DNA of 7,156 nucleotides from Candidatus Bathycorpusculum fermentans (GTDB lineage: Archaea; Thermoproteota; Bathyarchaeia; Bathyarchaeales; Bathycorpusculaceae), in NCBI GenBank assembly GCA_009787175.1, contig WRGM01000096.1:1-7156 (forward strand), given 5' to 3'. The position numbers and the translations under genes are program-made. Shown here one piece after another: positions 5,391 to 7,156 of this stretch. Positions within the stretch are counted from its first letter, which is position 1, and each line of letters opens with the position of its first letter. The notes under the pieces are model-generated. The model was not told where the DNA came from, did not search any database, and worked only from the letters and a program-made list of their open reading frames with translations.

Positions 5391-6656
5391 ATGAGTGACA
5401 AGTATTTAGCACGCATTTCAGATGAGAAATTATCACTTCTTTTGCAAGCAAAAGGAGCTGTTTTGATAGAAGGCCCAAAATGGTGTGGTAAAACGCGTTC
5501 AGCTGAGGAAATGGCGAAAAGTGTTTTATACATGCAAGACCCTGATACCTCAAAAGCAAATATGTTAATAGCGAAAACAAAGCCATCCTTACTATTAGAA
5601 GGTGAAACACCACGATTACTAGACGAGTGGCAAGTGGCACCCGAACTTTGGAATGCAGTCAGGTTTGCTGTTGATAAACGTCGGCGAAATGGTCAATTCA
5701 TCTTAACGGGTTCTGTTATTCCAACGAGTACAGATGATATGCATACAGGGACAGGTAGAATTGCACGGATGAAAATGCGGACGATGTCGTTATTTGAAAC
5801 AGGGGAGTCTAATGGCGATATTTCTCTCAGGATGTTATTTAACGGCAAAGGAAAAATGGAGAGTAAATCAAATATATCTATTGAACAAATAGCATTTCTG
5901 ATAAACCGTGGCGGTTGGCCTGCTGTTGCACAAGAAAAAAATGAAAAGGTCGCACTAGCTACCACCAATGATTATTTAGAAGCTATTGCTAACGAGGATA
6001 TTTCAAAGGCAGATGGAATTGAGAAAAATCCGGATAGAGTTAAAGCGTTGCTCCGTTCTTTGGCTAGGAATATATCGTCGGAGGCAAGGTGTTCAACGAT
6101 ATTGAATGATTTGATAGAAAATGATGAAACGCTCTCTCAGGTTACAGTTGCTCAATATATTAGTGCTTTGAAAAAAATATTTGTTATAGAAGATTTACCT
6201 GCTTGGGGTGTTAAACTCCGTTCTAAAAGAGCAATTCGGACAACGGCTAAGAGACATTTTACAGACCCTTCGATAGCTACCGCTGCGCTCCGTGCAACGC
6301 CTAAAAAATTATTATCTGATTTTGAAACGTTCGGTTTGCTTTTTGAGTCGCTATGTATAAGAGATTTGAGAGTTTATGCTGAAAGCCTTGATGGACATGT
6401 TTATCATTATCGTGATAAAAGTGGTTTAGAGGTTGATAGTATCATTCAGCTTGCTGATGGACGTTGGGGTGCTGTTGAGATCAAAATGGGAGCAGGTGAA
6501 ATTGAAGATGCTTCGGAAGTCTTGCTGAAACTTAGAGATGTCGTGGATGCCAAGGTGAATAAACCCTCGTTTTTGATGGTACTCACAGCGACGGAGTATG
6601 CTTTTCAAATGGAAAATGGCGTATGGGTTGTACCGCTTGGGTGTTTGAGAAACTAG
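5391..6656 (+). CDS. AAA-type ATPase with DUF4143-like C-terminal region
   Basis: This is a P-loop ATPase of the widespread, poorly understood group with a C-terminal DUF4143 region, common in archaea and bacteria and often horizontally spread. Numbered from the ATG at 5391 (421 residues), Walker A is GPKWCGKT (28-35), the Walker B-like LLDEW has D78 and E79, and the sensor-like ILTGS is at 104-108. The family segment HTGTGRIARM (118-127) runs on to SLFETGES, followed by RGGWP (173-177). The C-terminal part has FTDPSIA (300-306) and a D349 ... E363-I-K365 arrangement like a PD-(D/E)xK nuclease fold, which in this family is not proven to be catalytic. GTG 5382 and ATG 5385 are also possible starts; I chose 5391 because GTGAT at 5382-5386 could be its Shine-Dalgarno. 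It stands alone behind a repeat-bearing promoter. Its function is unknown; codons are A/T-ending, unlike the genes to the left. Confidence 0.88.
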   Translation: MSDKYLARISDEKLSLLLQAKGAVLIEGPKWCGKTRSAEEMAKSVLYMQDPDTSKANMLIAKTKPSLLLEGETPRLLDEWQVAPELWNAVRFAVDKRRRNGQFILTGSVIPTSTDDMHTGTGRIARMKMRTMSLFETGESNGDISLRMLFNGKGKMESKSNISIEQIAFLINRGGWPAVAQEKNEKVALATTNDYLEAIANEDISKADGIEKNPDRVKALLRSLARNISSEARCSTILNDLIENDETLSQVTVAQYISALKKIFVIEDLPAWGVKLRSKRAIRTTAKRHFTDPSIATAALRATPKKLLSDFETFGLLFESLCIRDLRVYAESLDGHVYHYRDKSGLEVDSIIQLADGRWGAVEIKMGAGEIEDASEVLLKLRDVVDAKVNKPSFLMVLTATEYAFQMENGVWVVPLGCLRN

Positions 6657-6662
6657 AAGTAA

Positions 6663-6672
6663 CCTTTTTTCT
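6663..6672 (+). terminator. Oligo-T terminator after the ATPase gene
   Basis: CCTTTTTTCT, with T6 at 6665-6670, comes 8 nt after the TAG of the ATPase gene. It fits an archaeal intrinsic terminator. Confidence 0.45.
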
Positions 6673-7078
6673 CAACAAAGAAAGAATAAGAGGAAACCAC
6701 ATTTCTTGTTTACCTTTACATAATAGTTATAATTTATATCTAGAACGTGTACTTGCTAATGCTGTAAAACGCAAAAAGAGCATATTTTTCAATTTTCACC
6801 GTTTATTTCAGATTTAGATATGATTCTCGAGATGTAGGTTTAATGTGAGAAATCGGATCAATCAATATTTTTGTACGTTAGTTTCAAGTTAGAACAAAAA
6901 TAGTTCCAAGTGGGGCGTCAAAATATTTAGGTTTCTTGAAAAAGAAAAGATTATCTTGCGAGAATAGAAACCCTTCAGATTCTTGAGAGTCAAAGAAAAA
7001 AAAGCTAAAAAGGGGTATGGAGAGAATTAGGTGTTATCAAAAATGTGTGTTAATGAGATAGAAAATCAGAGAGTGTTT
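6673..7078. other. Intergenic stretch, no convincing gene
   Basis: About 400 nt without a supportable coding region on either strand and without a recognisable tRNA. A 9-bp inverted repeat, TATTTTTGT / ACAAAAATA (6866-6874 and 6894-6902), encloses a loop with GTTAG twice. The right half is purine-rich on the plus strand, with an A8 run (6996-7003) and an A5 run (7007-7011). On the minus strand these are oligo-T tracts that could end a leftward transcript, but no leftward gene is visible here. Confidence 0.45.
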
Positions 7079-7079
7079 A

Positions 7080-7089
7080 CTTATAGATA
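7080..7089 (+). promoter_or_regulatory. TATA-like box for the right-edge gene
   Basis: CTTATAGATA places a transcript start near 7110 by archaeal spacing, just before the AAGGTGG Shine-Dalgarno. The box, ribosome site and start codon line up consistently. Confidence 0.4.
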
Positions 7090-7113
7090 GTTTTTCGGTA
7101 TTTTGGTCTCTGT

Positions 7114-7120
7114 AAGGTGG
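7114..7120 (+). promoter_or_regulatory. Shine-Dalgarno AAGGTGG
   Basis: This is a strong match to the anti-Shine-Dalgarno, 7 nt before GTG 7128. It decides for GTG 7128 over the ATG at 7135, which would be 14 nt away. Confidence 0.5.
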
Positions 7121-7127
7121 TAAGTGT

Positions 7128-7156
7128 GTGAAAAATGATGAAGAAATACGTGACTT
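7128..7156 (+). CDS. Start of a gene running off the right edge
   Basis: Only nine full codons are in the window, beginning GTG and reading MKNDEEIRD. The support is positional: a TATA-like box at 7080-7089, AAGGTGG at 7114-7120 and an open frame to the edge. GTG triplets at 7124 and 7126 run into stops within five codons, so they are excluded. The ATG at 7135 opens another frame (MMKKYVT) with poor ribosome-site spacing. The product cannot be identified from so few residues. Confidence 0.4.

Noticed and set aside
5335..5640. 101-codon minus-strand frame from the repeats into the ATPase gene
   Set aside because: It is antisense to the Walker A and B region of the ATPase, and has no ribosome site or family resemblance.
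6623..6817. 64-codon plus-strand frame overlapping the end of the ATPase gene
   Set aside because: It starts inside the ATPase gene without a ribosome site, passes through the oligo-T terminator, and has no recognisable domain or hydrophobic pattern.
6673..7078. tRNA or other stable RNA gene in the right intergenic region
   Set aside because: I found no T-arm GTTC-type consensus, acceptor pairing or cloverleaf. The only pairing seen is one A/T-rich inverted repeat.

Overview
The window looks like chromosomal DNA of a low-GC archaeon. The protein families are archaeal in character: a small heat-shock protein with a long N-terminal arm, a small SWIM zinc-finger protein, tandem MoeA paralogues and an archaeal-type endonuclease IV-like TIM barrel. 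Several starts are preceded by GGAG or GGTG Shine-Dalgarno motifs, and TATA-like boxes lie about 25 nt before plausible transcript starts. A Bathyarchaeia-type source would fit, but that is an inference from family flavour and not a demonstrated placement.

Left part (1-1570, plus strand): a 224-nt leader region; an Hsp20 chaperone gene (225-824) and a SWIM zinc-finger gene (875-1297), 50 nt apart, probably co-transcribed and both starting with TTG; then a separate 41-codon gene (1410-1535) for a single-pass membrane microprotein with its own TATA-like box, strong Shine-Dalgarno and T-rich terminator. Middle (1570-4228, minus strand): a convergent junction, then two tandem MoeA genes only 4 nt apart, read from 4141 down to 1660. 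The downstream copy (1660-2898) keeps the usual MoeA active-site signature. The upstream copy (2903-4141) differs at the KPGKP and LPGNP motifs, which suggests division of labour in molybdenum/tungsten cofactor synthesis. Upstream of them on the same strand is an endonuclease IV-like gene (4229-5125), ending in a double oligo-T tract, so the moeA pair probably has its own promoter.

Right part (5126-7156): a divergent intergenic region carries four near-identical 23-bp tandem repeats, each with a TTTATA box, directly before a plus-strand AAA-type ATPase with a DUF4143-like C-terminal region (to 6656). After it come about 470 nt without a convincing gene, then a TATA-like box, an AAGGTGG Shine-Dalgarno and the first codons of a gene that runs off the right edge.

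The points most worth following are the repeat-promoter before the ATPase, the divergent MoeA pair, the unlisted microprotein gene, and abrupt strand-composition switches near positions 90 and 3700-3850 that ignore gene direction.
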